Position numbers and translations under genes: made by a program. This document shows positions 23,164 to 35,593 of a DNA stretch of 64,000 bases, piece by piece (the stretch's first letter is position 1; each line of letters starts with the position of its first letter). Source of the DNA: Hevea brasiliensis (Eukaryota; Streptophyta; Magnoliopsida; Malpighiales; Euphorbiaceae); NCBI RefSeq assembly GCF_030052815.1, contig NC_079496.1:5704001-5768000 (forward strand), in the 5' to 3' direction. The notes beneath the pieces are model-generated. The model did not search any database. It had not been told where the DNA came from and worked only from the letters and a program-made list of their open reading frames with translations.

Positions 23164-24602
23164 TGTCACAACTCAATTTATGGGCCGGACCGACACTAGG
23201 ACTTGGGTTAGCATAAGGCCCCCAAAGCCCGTAGTAAGCCTAACTATTCATTAGCCCAACCTTGAAGCCCATATACAAACCTAATTTCAAGAAATTAACC
23301 GAACAAAGTTAAGCCATATCCAGGACCATCCAACTGAGAGTTTTTGACTCACCTAACCTGTAATCACAATACATAACCATTTAGGGAGCTCAGCTCATCC
23401 ACAAATTCTCAATCAATACAATGGGATCACTAGGAGCCCAGCTCCCTCATCTATATAAATAAATAAATCCATAAGTCTACACATACATAATCAATAAGTT
23501 AACAAATTTAAATAGTTAATCTTTTACAGACCCAGCTAAATAAAATATCACTAGCACATACTGAGTTCTAGATTTTAGATCAACGATAATAATTATAGAC
23601 AATACACAAATAGACGTGCGAAGAAGGAGACAAGTCAATCACAAGAAAAGCTTTCATGTAACTTAGAAAAATTGATGAATAGGAGTGAGCGTTCGACTCT
23701 TAGAGTATGATATTGATTTTAAAAACAATTTTTCTAAAACTATCTAGTTTTAGTGCATCCCTAAGGATGAAATGCAATATCGATCAACAATTTCACCAAT
23801 TTCAAGCAATATTCACACAAAAAATAATTTAGAGCGCTCACACACACCAATACATCACAACAGATATGTACATATGGGAGCTCATCCCCTATACAGCTCT
23901 CTTAATTCAATGCCTGCCAGCGAATTTAACTCGATCAGGACTTTCGCTTAATAATCCAAATGCAGGGGTCAATGAGATCAACTCAAAGCCATACTCACCC
24001 CGTTTTTCTCAAAAAGGATCGGGCCCCAAGCCTGACTAGCTCAAGCCGATTTGCCCATCCTACCCATATCTATCACACCACACCACACGCATGCCGACAC
24101 ACGCACACGGCTCCAAATTACCCTAAGGCGACATCCACATCCATAATTCAAATAAGAAAATGCAACATAGAGTATTCCTAGTATTTAACTACATACATAT
24201 ATTTATATGTGATGCATAAGCATACCTTAAAAATATAATAATATTGAAATTATAAATAAAATCAATATCTACTCACAGTACTTCACAAGTCACTGCGGCG
24301 ACTGGGTAGAGAAGGAAGACTTACCTGACTCACCTAAATAATTATATTACAAAATGAACAATATTTATTTAAAATAAAACTTTGAAAGAGTTATAGATAG
24401 CCTAGATTTTGCAAAAAATTCAGTAAAATTTCCCCTATACCTAGGACCTACTCAACCTGCAAAATGGCTCAAATAACACTTCTAAATCATATACTTCAAT
24501 TCATATCCCATCAACATCATATGATCCCTTCTAGGCTCTCCAAAATAAGTAAAATTTATATATTACACATAAAATAATTATTTAAAAATTCAGAGTGTTA
24601 TA
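23164..24602 (-). repeat. 5' LTR of the - strand chromovirus-type element
   Basis: On the - strand it opens TATAACACTCTG at 24602 (canonical TGTAACACTC with one G-to-A change on that strand) and ends TTGAGTTGTGACA at 23164 beside the tRNA-iMet primer site. Length is about 1.44 kb, shorter than the + strand LTR at 15208, so they are different subfamilies sharing end motifs. The 3' partner is not present in the window. Confidence 0.75.
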
Positions 24603-25953
24603 GATGCATTTTTATTAAAAAATTAATTGATTAAGCTCTATATATAATTAATTGATTGATTAATTAATCAATTACGTCCTTTTAAATTTTGCCTTATAAA
24701 ATGTGCAAAAAGAGATAGAATAGACAGGAGAGATGTATTTTTATTACTTTAATTTTTTAATCAATTGTTTTATTTAAGGCAAATGGTATAGTTTAGATTT
24801 GAAACTTATCTTATCCATTATCAATTTCATTATGAAGAAGAACAAGAATTGATTCGATTTCTAGAAAAGAAAAGGGTCCCTAATGGATGCCAGAGTGACC
24901 TTATCCATGTCATTGCCCATAGCCATACATAGAAGCACATGGCTTAACAAGGTTTTACGTCATAGATTCATCAGAAAGAGGCACTGTTATTGTAATATTT
25001 TTTTCTAAGAAACTGTCTCTGTGTTTCTGTGCCCATCACAATAAATCCAAGTCAAAACAAGAAACTGAAGATATGGGTAATGTAGTTGCTAGTTATACTA
25101 TCAAGTTAAGGCCTCAATATTCAAGAACCAATACAATATATAATATTATTACTATATGCACATATTTCTGAAATCAGCAACACATTAAATCATATTCATA
25201 TATATTTTTTATGCTTGCCTTGAAGTAGCTGCTGCATCTTCATTGTCCCTGATCGAGTTGGACACTGCATAATTTTCAATAATTTCAACTAATTTTTATG
25301 TAGAATAATTTTTTATGATACGATAATTTGGTTGCTATAGGAGAAGATGGTTGTTCATAGTTCCTACAGCCTGGAAGAGTACTTGGCTATTATGGGACAA
25401 CACAGGAACCATTACCAACCAGGAACAAACAGTTCACCTTCCTCCTTCGCCAACATTTAGCATTATTGAATCACCAAGTTTGTGGATATTGGCATCATTA
25501 TATTAGTTGAAAAAGGACCTTTCTCTACTCCTAAATCAATGGAAGGGAGCTTTCTTCTCCTTTTTTTGAATTTATTTTTGTGATTTTTCCCTCCTTCACC
25601 AACATTTGAAAGAGGACCCCTCTTCACCTCCTAGATAAATGGATAGGGACATCTCCCTTAAATACACCAACCACTTATTTCTTTCAAAAAGAAGATTAAA
25701 TAAAAATATAGAATTAAAGAGGAGCACAAGAAAGTGGTAGTTTCGGCCATCACGATCAATCATCATGGCTGTTATGAACACATTGGCCCAACCTCTTAGG
25801 CACAACCCAAGAATCAAAATAAAATTAGAATTTGAGACTTCAATTGAATATTTTTATGTCAACAAATCCTATGCTTTTAATGAACACATCTAAAATCACT
25901 ATATCTTTAAAGACAGAGAGAAAGAAAAGAAATCAATCTAAACCTTTTTGGCT
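24603..25953. other. intergenic, no gene recognised
   Basis: AT-rich. Contains a perfect 18-bp palindrome ATTGATTAATTAATCAAT (24655-24672) and two loosely similar CTCCTTC(G/A)CCAACATTT segments (about 25440 and 25590). The last few hundred bases are probably the 3' flank or UTR of the ATL-type gene at 25954. No convincing ORF. Confidence 0.6.
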
Positions 25954-27027
25954 TTATGGCTCCAAATAAACTGGTAAGACTGCACTTCTTGATGATCCTC
26001 TGCTATGACCAAAAGAAAAGAATGTTCTTCTTGGTCTACCAGTACTACTACAACCTTCAATGGGAGTGACCTCAGTAATTACTTGCCTGCTCTGCTGAAC
26101 AATCTCTTGAATTGATAAGTACAGCTGCCGATCTGCTGATGAATCCATTGAAAAAGATCTCCTTATGGGTTGGATTGCAAATTGATCATCTTTACCTCTA
26201 ATGTCAATACATTCATCACCCATGCTAGTTATCTTGTTAAATTTTCTTGCTTTCTTGTGAAGAGCTGATCCTCTCTGCTCTAGTTTCCTCCTTGGTGAAG
26301 GGCTAATCGAACGTACTGATAATTCCCCTGAATTCATCAATCTTTCCTGTGCTGCAAGCAATGTTTGATCTGCAGAATTATGATTACCCAATTCAATAAC
26401 AACATAATCTTCATCTCCACCAATGACACTTTCGCTGTAAGGATTTGGATCTTGTGGGGAAGAGCTTGGAGCTATAATGTGATCAATAGGGAATCTTGTA
26501 TTGGTGGTTGAAATGCTGTTTCTGCAAAGTGGACAATTAGCATTATTTTGAAGCCAAACATCGATACAATCTATATGGAAAACATGGCCACAATTTGGTA
26601 TTATCCTCAGCTTCTCATCTTCTTGAAACTCGTTCAAGCAAACTGCACATTCACAGAAGTTTCTTTCTCCAAAGTCTCTACTGATCTTGCCTCCTTTCTT
26701 GAACTTGAATATTGGGATTGACCTTATCACTGACTCGTCCAGTCCACGAGTTTCCATTGCAGGAGAGTAGCCCATTAAAGGGTCTTCATGATTTCGGTTT
26801 CTTGATAGAGAGAATCGCCTGAGAAGATCGATGCGGTGCCAGTTGAGGCAGCATTTGATGACAAAGATGTAATAGCTAACTAGCAAGAAAGCTGTTGCTA
26901 AAATTCCTATGATGGCGATGGCTATAATGGGGAAACTTGTGTCTGAAGAATGAGAATGAGGGGCAGAGATTGAGCTACCAGTAGGACTTGTGATTGGGGG
27001 AATAGAGCTTTTGCTTACAAGATCCAT
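25954..27027 (-). CDS. ATL1-like: RING-H2 finger protein, ATL1/ATL16-like E3 ubiquitin ligase
   Basis: Single-exon, intact 357-residue protein. ATL proteins are membrane-anchored E3 ligases that take ubiquitin from an E2 and pass it to substrates, many in defence and hormone signalling; the substrate here is unknown. Seen: a Ser/Pro-rich N-terminus, one hydrophobic transmembrane segment at about residues 33-57 (FPIIAIAIIGILATAFLL), the ATL GLD motif at 95-97 (RGLDESVIRSIP), and a complete RING-H2 domain with C127, C130, C146, H148, H151, C154, C165 and C168. The long C-terminal tail has conserved-looking blocks (ITSMGDECIDIRGKD, QPIRRSFSMDSSADRQLYL, RRTFFSFG) that I recognise from the Arabidopsis ATL1/ATL16 group, ending PVYLEP. 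The length is similar to that family. The ATG at 27025-27027 leaves a short extracellular or lumenal N-terminus, as usual. It stands alone between retroelement-rich flanks. Confidence 0.95.
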   Translation of the reverse strand: MDLVSKSSIPPITSPTGSSISAPHSHSSDTSFPIIAIAIIGILATAFLLVSYYIFVIKCCLNWHRIDLLRRFSLSRNRNHEDPLMGYSPAMETRGLDESVIRSIPIFKFKKGGKISRDFGERNFCECAVCLNEFQEDEKLRIIPNCGHVFHIDCIDVWLQNNANCPLCRNSISTTNTRFPIDHIIAPSSSPQDPNPYSESVIGGDEDYVVIELGNHNSADQTLLAAQERLMNSGELSVRSISPSPRRKLEQRGSALHKKARKFNKITSMGDECIDIRGKDDQFAIQPIRRSFSMDSSADRQLYLSIQEIVQQSRQVITEVTPIEGCSSTGRPRRTFFSFGHSRGSSRSAVLPVYLEP

Positions 27028-28123
27028 GAAATGGAACTTTTAGATCTTGAACTAATGTAAAACAACATGCAAATAAATTATGCAAGAACACCAAGGAATA
27101 CTATAACCAATTCTATGAAATAACTTGAAACACAGCGAAATGAAAGAAACAGAAAACTATTGGAGAAGAGAGGAAACCAACATATTAATCAACAATAAAG
27201 AAAGATTTGAAAAGGGACAAATGTAGACTCAAAAAAGATGCAAGAACGTGGAGAAGAGAGGAAACCCAGGTGGTGTAAATGAGGGAGGTGTCAAATGGGG
27301 ACATGAAAGCCTTGAAATTCAATGAAAATGTGATTTGAAACAACTGTTTTATGGAGAGAAAATTTGGGCTAATTATAAGATATATAGAAAATATTAAAAA
27401 AATATTTTATTTCTTAAAAAAATAAATTCTCTCTATAATATAAATAATAAATCTCACATGATTATAAAAAATAATTAAGTGCTCTAATAATTTATTGAAA
27501 GTATGGCCTAAGAGTACGTAGTTGGTGAATTTCCTTCTTTGTAAGTAGACACAGCGTATGGTGGCTAATATAAAAATGAAGAGACTTTGATAGAGTGGAC
27601 GGCTGTACACCATGGTCCACGGACGATTGGGAGTCTAGCTTTACACGTTTCTGCAATGAAAAAATGGGCAGCTTCACAGGGGACCACGACCACGACAAGA
27701 GCTAATAATCTTGGTTAAAAACACTAAATATTATGTTCAAGAATCAAGATGGGTCATGTTACTGAAACTATGCCAAGTCATTTTCATCTCTTTACATTAT
27801 TGTATTTCACCTTAAATTCAATGATATGGGCTTATGAATTTTTCAATGATTTTACATTAATTTAAGAATGTATAGTATAACAAGGAGATGACAATAGTTG
27901 GAGATTATTATCAGTTAGTTCCACTTCAATTTTTAATTTCTCATAATGCTATTGTTAATGGGAAATGATTAAAAAAAAAAAAAAAAAAAAAACCTTGACT
28001 TTTCACACACTCATTTATTCTCAATCATCATCAATCATAAAGGATAAAAAGTCTGAATGCCCACATGCAAACTAACAATCATAAACATGTACACATATAT
28101 AAGTTCAGTTGATAAATTATTAT

Positions 28124-28200
28124 TTAAATTTAATTTATTATAAATTTAAAATATAAATATATAAAATTTATATATTTAATTTATAATAAATTAAATTTAA
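28124..28200. repeat. inverted repeat, 23-bp perfect outer arms
   Basis: The left arm 28124-28146 and the right arm 28178-28200 are exact reverse complements (TTAAATTTAATTTATTATAA... on the left). The inner sequence extends the pairing with a few mismatches. It could be a short AT-rich MITE-like palindrome or a hairpin transcript; nothing flanking decides. Confidence 0.8.
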
Positions 28201-29679
28201 GTAAGAAAAAAAGAATCCACCACATATATAGAAGAGGATAATAAGTGTATCTTACTTTGCATTCACACATCTCCTTAATTAATAATTTAACATGTGATGA
28301 TGAGGCTTGCCTCTCCCTCCAATCTAATTTCAAAACTTTTATAGAACAAACAAATTTTCTTGTGGGGGTCCAAAAGGGATAGCCTTTTTGTCAAAGAAGG
28401 GAATAATATTACCCACAAGAAATTCACACAATAAAGGAAACACAGAACCGACACCCTCCCCCCACTCCATGCTTGCGTGTTGACGAGGCTGAGCAGAGAC
28501 AACAAAAAGGGCTACTTTGGTAAGAAAAATAGTCTTAACTTTTAAAAAGCAAGTGTATTTTTCATTTCACAGTCAAAGCTTGTAGCCTGTGGCCTCCTCT
28601 AAATAAAACCCTTAACCCTTTGTTTTCTTTCTACAGTCTGGAGTCTAGACCCTGCAACATTTGCTTCACATCCGTCGGTGTCACTCTTTACAAAATTAAA
28701 CCATAAAATATACATTTTTTTTAAAATAATATATATTCATATTTTGTTATAATAGAAATAAACTATCCAAACTTTAAAATTTTCTTTCAGACTAGTGAAT
28801 CCATTCCATATTAGTTGCCGTTCAGACTGCAGTTCATGGTGGATAAGGCCTGTGGGCAGCAATGAGAGAGTGTTGTTGGTCAAATTATGTCATCTTTATT
28901 TGTTATCTTATATGTGACAAAACCTTTTGGTTGGTTTGATTGCTCTTTAAAATTGTTTTTGCTGGTGCAGATTACTTGTGTAATGGGAATCTTGCTGCAA
29001 AATGTTACATATTTGCTTACCAAACATACTTTTTTTTTTTTTTTTTTGAATTATGTCATAACATGTACACCAAATTTAAGTATATATATTGGAACAATTA
29101 TAATATAGAGAAAAAAATAAGAATATAATATTTTACCTAAGTTTACTGTAAAGTTTATATTTTGTTATGATAAAAAAATAATTTATAATTATTAAGCAGT
29201 GCTTTAAACTCTAATTTCAATAAATTTATTACAATTCAGAATTTGTTAAATTTATAAATATATTACTATTATCATAAATCTTATAAAATATTTCATTCAA
29301 ATTACATCGAAAACTTTTTGAGTTGAATTATATAATTCGAGTTTATAAAAAATCATATTCAAAATCAAGCCATATCATGATAAATTAATTTTTATTTAAG
29401 GTTCCAATGGTGTTAATGATTCCCAACCCAACACCGGGAGTCCAACCCATGCTCTATGCTTCCGAAATTAATACATTCTACTAAACTAACTTGGTCTTCA
29501 AGTCAGTTGACTTGCAAGTTCTACAGGGAGAAATTTTAATTATAAATTGTAGTGTAAATAAATAAATAAAATAATGCTGACATATGGCAGGAAGCAACAG
29601 CTCTTCATAGGCAGTTTTACTCCTTGAAGAAGTTCCCGACATAAGAAGACGTGAAAATAAAAGTTTTATAAGAAAAATA

Positions 29680-29732
29680 TAGGGAGAAAAAAAAATATAT
29701 ATATATATATATAATATAGGGAGAAAAAAAAA

Positions 29733-29757
<25 letters not shown>
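29680..29757. repeat. duplicated poly-A/(AT)n block
   Basis: ATATAGGGAGAAAAAAAAAT followed by (AT)n occurs twice in direct tandem (from about 29678 and 29715), then poly-T. The pattern looks like slippage-driven microsatellite growth. Confidence 0.85.
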
Positions 29758-29763
<6 letters not shown>

Positions 29764-30061
29764 TTTCAATGAGGATGAGGTTGAAGTTGGCTGATGGCTG
29801 GCACATTTTTCTTTCTAATTTTTTAAGGCAGACTTACATTTCTATTTATTTATCTAAAAACATTGTTGTAGGGCCTTTTCTTGGTTTCTCCCAAGAAACT
29901 AATCCCACCAAAATGAAACCAAAAGAGAGTCAAAGTTTTAGTTACTGAAATAATTTTAAAATAAATAAATAAATAAATTTATTTCAATTTGACAATATTG
30001 TACGTATTTAATAGAATTATGAGATTATTAATTTAATTTAATTGATATTTAATATAATAAA

Positions 30062-30066
<5 letters not shown>

Positions 30067-30107
<41 letters not shown>
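30067..30107. repeat. (AT)n microsatellite
   Basis: About 20 uninterrupted AT dinucleotides. Confidence 0.95.
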
Positions 30108-30109
<2 letters not shown>

Positions 30110-30369
30110 TGTTAATTAAAAAAAAACTTTGATAAAAAATAATAAAATAAAAACGTCGGTTGCAGTTGCCACGTGTAACGGGAGACAAGTATGATGGATG
30201 AGAACTCGTGGGTGCTTCCAATTGCAGCGATGTAGTCACGTGCATGACACAGAGTACCAAATATTTTGCAGAAAATTAAAAGTGTAATTACAAATTCACC
30301 CCCAAATTTTGACAAAAATTATAACTTAATTTTCATATTTTTAATTCAAAATAACTAAAATTTTTAATT

Positions 30370-30373
<4 letters not shown>

Positions 30374-30413
<40 letters not shown>
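30374..30413. repeat. (TA)n microsatellite
   Basis: About 20 uninterrupted TA dinucleotides. Confidence 0.95.
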
Positions 30414-30416
<3 letters not shown>

Positions 30417-31004
30417 ACTTTTATTTGAATTACTGTAAAGAAAAACACTAACGTCAATAAAATTTAATTTTAAGTTAAATTTGGTATATTTTAATTATAT
30501 AAATTTTAAAACAGGTAAATATTTTTTAATTGTTTTTTCAATAAAAAAAATTATGTTTTCCAAAAAGCAAATTAAAATCACAATCTCAAATCCTAGGCAT
30601 CGGCCACGTTAGGGTTATTTTTTATGGTCTATTCTTCTAAAAAAAAAACACAATTTTAAATTGACTCTTAATTTCATTTATAATTTAATTATTTTGTTCA
30701 ACTTCAATTAAATTTATTTTTAATAAGAAAATTGGATGAGTGAAAATTCGAATTTAGATCTATCAAGTAAATGATACATCATCAATCACTAGATTAAATT
30801 AGATTAAATCAAATTAAATTGAATTAATTGTTAGTCACTTACAAAATATAAATATCCTATTTATGGTTTAATATAAAATAAACTAAATGATTAAAAATAA
30901 TAAATTCATGTTCATGTTGTAATGGGAAATACATTTTTAATAAAAATTTAAATTACATTGATTTATTAATCCTTTCATTCATTTATTTATTATTTCCTTT
31001 TCAA

Positions 31005-33786
31005 CATCTCATTTCAATGCCCAAGTAATCTATGATAGACTGACTGGACTGGATAAGCGGGTAAACTAACACTGGGCATATATGTGTCTAGGGCTGTCAT
31101 ACCGTAAGACACATAATGTCAACTAGGTATGCAACAGAATGGCTAAAAAGCGATAATATCAATCGGGCATAAAACCATACACATCATATTGCAACAGAAT
31201 GACTGGAAGCCTTGAGAACAGAATGGCACGAAAGCCATGATAACAGAATGGCACGAGGCCATAAGCGGTACTGTAAATCAGAACGCTATTGGCATGCCAA
31301 TCTATTCAACCTATACATAAAGTCTAGGCATACATGGACAATTTAGCATATTGAGTATTTATAACTTGCATTAATTCATCTCATGTGCTACTATTTGTTC
31401 ATAACATTGTTATCCTATTTATGATGGGAATATAAGTCCCAATTACATTTTCATATGGCTAATGTGCCGCACAATTCATTTATGTTGTATATATTTCACA
31501 TTTCAAGTCATTCTTGAACATTCATGAATTTCAGATTTTGTGCCTTAAAATCCCCTAGCAGTCTGGCCAAGATGCATAGTCCTTTGGCTATACTTTCTTC
31601 ATGGAAGTTGTTCCTTTATGTGTTAACTTTAATTTTTTTTTTTTTGAATTATTCAATTTGAGGTTTTGTAGCTCAAGATATGGTCAATTTACTAAGACTG
31701 GTCTATTGACCAATTCTTGTTCTAGAACAAGGCAGATTCTAAAACTCAACTTTGTCCAGCCATTTGAACAAGCTACAATAATATTTTAGCTAAATATTCT
31801 TCATATGAGTCGTTCCCCTATGTCTTATAGTTGCACAGTTCAAGAATCACTAAGTTTCATAGTATGTAGGGTGAGTTATAACAATTTAACTAACCTAGAC
31901 TCATGAACCCTGTACCTCTAGGATTTTAGGTTCAGGTCAGTCTTTGCAATACACATTTAAGGTTCTTACACTCAAAATTTGAGTAAAATTTCTAAACCAA
32001 AGTTGTAGCCCTATTTCTTAAGTTTCCAGATCAGTTTGGCTCATTCCAATTGGAGTTTTCTAGTGGGAGTTATAATTTATTTACTATCTAGGTGTCAAAT
32101 GGCCAATTACTCCAAATGCAGGAATTCCAAGATTGGAGTTCCTGATTTATCTTAACAATTTCCCGAAGTTCCTTTAGGATCTGGGTTCTTGTCAAAACAT
32201 CAAAGTTATAGTTTTAGGTCTTATGGAAATTTTGGCTTTGAAATCACACATTTGCAGTTTTGTAGACTGAGTTATGGCATTTTTTCCATAACTGGTCGGG
32301 TACCCTGAAGTTCAGGATCTCCAGGTCAGGTTTGGTCCAGGTAGATTTAATGGACTAACTTTGCCTATCAATTTGGTTGAGTTAGGGTCAAAACTAGGTC
32401 TCCTGATCTTCATGAAAAATATTCTACTATGTCTCATAATTCTATGGGTTCAAGAATCAAGTCATTTGGAGTTTCCCAGAGTAAGTTATGCTCAAATTAC
32501 TAAACACTATTCATATGGTCATTCTATCCAGGTCTAGAATGCCACATCCGAATTCAAGCCAATTTTAGGGCATCTTAGGGTCAGTTTCTGGGCAAGTTTT
32601 CTTCATGTCATTTCTAGCATTATATCTAAGGTTTAATCTCCAATTAGCCTCACACTAATTGGAGCTGTCTAGCTCTACTTATAGCCACATAAACGCACTG
32701 GACTCAGAGGTCTAGAATTCCTGCACAAAAATCACACTTCCACTTCTTCAATTCAACTCCAGAACTAACTTCAAAACTCAGTCAATTCTCATCTAATGGT
32801 CAATATTTGACCTTAACAACATCAATTAAACATTCTAGCACAAAACCCCTAAATTTCCCCTCAAAACCCTAACTTCTAATTAATAATTCATGCAACACAT
32901 GCAACACAACATGCCTTTCATATTTCTCACTTCACTCAAGCTAGAATCAAAGATTTAATTCATCAAAGCATATCAAATTCTCACTTCCACAAGGCTGGCC
33001 AAATTTCATGTCATTCAAACATCCATCAATTCTATCATTTTTCATTTAATTCCATTATAATTCACCATAGTTTCAACACCAGAAGAAGAAAGAACAAGGG
33101 ATTTAGCACTAACCTCACTTAGCACAATTCCAAGCTTGCCAAAACTCCAATTCTCTACTTCTTTTTGCTTCCAAACTCTTCACCAAGATCAAATAACAAG
33201 GTTTAGTGTTGGTAGCTATGGAAAAATAGGGTGAAATTGCATGGAAATTGAAGCTTGAAGGTTTGAAAATGGTGGAAGGTGGTTTAGAGCATGGTTCAGC
33301 CAACTTAGATAAAGGAAGAGGATGAAGGCTTTTGAAGATAAGGATACATTAATTAAACTTGTCTCTTATTTATATATGTGTCTTATTCTAATTTGTTTTT
33401 AATTAAGTCATCATATGGTCATGCTTATGTCATAATTTAAATTAAAATTTTCATTTCCTTTCTTTTCTTCTTTCAATTACATATTTCTATTTAAATTTTC
33501 ATCAAAATTTCTTCATATTTCATTATATTAATTTCATTTAATTTAATTGACATTTTGGTCAAAAGTCAACTCTAGGTATTAAATGATCAAAATGCCCCTC
33601 ATCGGGTTATAGTCAATCTTTTTTGGTAATGACCTTTAACTCTATAACCCGATGGTCACTTTAATTTTTATACTACTTATTTCAATTTATTTTTATTTCA
33701 TTTTTGGTCCTCAAACTGGCTATGAATAATACCATTCATGGACTGAAAATAGTACTGTTCAGAGCTCAGAAGTGCAGGACGTTACA
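31005..33786 (-). repeat. chromovirus-type LTR, copy 2 (- strand), left end truncated
   Basis: Read on the - strand it opens TGTAACGTCCTGC at 33786. It follows copy 1 (12230-15184) over about 2.7 kb, for example the AGGTGTCAAATGG..CAATT, TTCTCCAATTAGCCTCACAC-type and GATTGACTGGACTGGATAAG regions. It lacks the distal GCACCACT motif of copy 1, so it ends early at about 31005, and no internal retroelement sequence adjoins. It is a truncated or solo LTR, and clearly diverged from copy 1. Confidence 0.65.
31133..31255 (+). repeat. AACAGAATGG tandem words inside LTR copy 2
   Basis: Four repeats of AACAGAATGGC or AACAGAATGAC separated by AAAGCCATGATA-like spacers. The array is the same as at 12355-12482 in copy 1. 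Confidence 0.75.
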
Positions 33787-33821
33787 GTCTCTCCTTTCCT
33801 CCCTCCTCTCTCACACGCTAA

Positions 33822-33835
33822 GGGCTCGTTTGGTT
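33822..33835 (+). repeat. left terminal inverted repeat of Harbinger element
   Basis: GGGCTCGTTTGGTT, preceded by the TAA target duplication at 33819-33821. Confidence 0.85.
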
Positions 33836-34435
33836 TGCACATTAGAATCGGAATCGGAATCGAAATCAGTATCAAACAAAATAGGAAACGGAATGGTGTA
33901 TTTTCATTTATATTTTGTTCACTGCAGACTCAGAATCAGATTCTTTTTCAAGCTGTGTGGTTTGCACATAAAACTGTGGAATCAGAATTAAAATTATTTT
34001 ATACTTGAATGAAAATTGTTGTAAAATTTTCATAGTTTTTAAATAATAGTTTAATTTAAATGAATAAATCTCATCATTCAAATAAAATAAGATAAAAATA
34101 AGTGCTAAATAATATTATTCTAAGCTAATATTATCATTCTAATATAATAAAAAAAAACCATAATAATTTTCTAACAAAATATATCCACGACAAGTTTAAC
34201 AAACCATCTAAAGTTTGATACAATATCCATAACAAAAAGCTTGATAAATTTTTAAGCATGGTGATTTAATAAAATATAAGATGCTTTGATTTTGCCTATT
34301 ATGTAGGAGGAATATCTCTTATGTGCGCTCACTAAGAAGATTGATGATGAATTACTTTCTTAAATTAGTAGGGAGCTCATAAAATATTGCATACCTATGC
34401 TGCTTAGCTTTGAGAATAACAGCTGAATTCATAAC

Positions 34436-35366
34436 TTAAGTTTTAGTCAAACCTTCAATTTCAAGCAATTCATTCACCACCATTTTCTTTTGCTTAGTCA
34501 CCCTTTTATTCTCATCCGCTATTTCTTTCTCTATTGCATGTTGATCTACCCACACATTTGCAATGACACCCAATGGTGTATTCATTTGTTCCATAAACAT
34601 ATTGAAATTAGTAGGCATGTCATCTTCAGTGAACCTTTTAGTTTTTTTTCTTTGGAAATTTTGTGATGCTTTGGCCTTTTGGAGGTAGAATGAGATGTAG
34701 GTTGACTTATTGAATGATTTCCAACCGTATCTTCAAACAAGTCATCTTTATCAAGGTCAACTACCATTTTTTTTTTCATGTTCTCTGTGGCATCATCGAA
34801 AGTCTCGATACCTTTTCCAATTTCCTGTCCCTTCCCACCAACTCTCCAATCATATCAAAAAAGGAAATGCTACATTCCATAATCCTTTAGCTTCATCATG
34901 GCTTTATTAACATGAAAAAAAAATACAAAAATATATATGATTAAATTTCATGTATACCACATTTAGAAAAAAAATACTTAAAAAGTTCTTTCATAATATA
35001 CTAATCTTACCTTGCGCCATTCATCATAAAACAGTCTTCTTGCATTGTATCATTTTCCTTGTTTCATCCCAACCAAATTCAGATTTGTTCAACATATCTG
35101 CTATTGCATTTATATTTTGCTTTCAAGGTTTTCCACCTAGAATCAATATGAGGATTAGCCTTCAAACCACAATTAGGTAGTTTTGTATTAATCAGTTCTT
35201 TAACCCCAAGTAGATAGCCATTCTTCCATCCATTTTCCTTCTTCCATTTTGGATCTGTTGCCACCTCTTGTAATTCTTCTACCAAGGCATTATCCTCTTC
35301 ACTTGTCCATATTCTCTTGTTCTTACCTCTGCCACAAGTAACTTGGCTACTTTCAACAAAATCCAT
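34436..35366 (-). pseudogene. Harbinger ORF1, Myb/SANT-like DNA-binding protein relic
   Basis: On the - strand the first part (35366-35079) starts MDFVESSQV and contains a Myb/SANT-like domain: RIWTSEEDNALVEELQEVA, then KNGYLLGVKELINTKLP, then HIDSRWKTLKAKY. Downstream fragments in other frames (34890-34436) carry the acidic and Lys-rich tail, including a KRPKHHKISKEKK basic patch. In Harbinger elements this protein binds the ends and helps bring the transposase to the nucleus. Frameshifts and stops near 35080 and 34860 break it. A short intron could lie near 34910-35010, but I could not fix its ends. Confidence 0.8.
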
Positions 35367-35593
35367 CCTATAAAAAAATGATAAAATAAATATACATACA
35401 TATATGCACTTATGTTAGATAAATATTAGCAAAATGACAATAGTAAAATGACAATAGTTTTGATTGATACATTGAAAAATTATCACAAGTCCAGAAAAAT
35501 AGCACACCACAATTACAATGATATACCAATCTCAAGTCTTTAAAATAACACACTACAATAATCAAATAACAAATAAAATGGTTCATCATAAAT

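Larger units (their letters stand above)
27028..31004. other. intergenic AT-rich region with microsatellites and a hairpin
   Basis: The first few hundred bases are the upstream flank of the ATL-type gene (- strand). Beyond that: a poly-A tract at 27971-27991, a strong inverted repeat at 28124-28200, a poly-T tract at 29031-29047, a duplicated A/AT microsatellite block at 29680-29757, (AT)n at 30067-30107 and (TA)n at 30374-30413. A TGCCACGTGTAACG G-box-like site lies near 30168. The ORFs that can be drawn here are short and show no family resemblance. Confidence 0.65.

Noticed and set aside
24655..24672. Perfect 18-bp palindrome as a regulatory site
   Set aside because: Built only of ATT/AAT/TTGAT words in very AT-rich DNA, where such palindromes arise by chance.
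29400..29510. tRNA-derived SINE-like segment (GGGAGTCCAACCC resembling a reversed B box)
   Set aside because: No A box at the right spacing, no tail and no target duplication could be found; the resemblance is too short to call.
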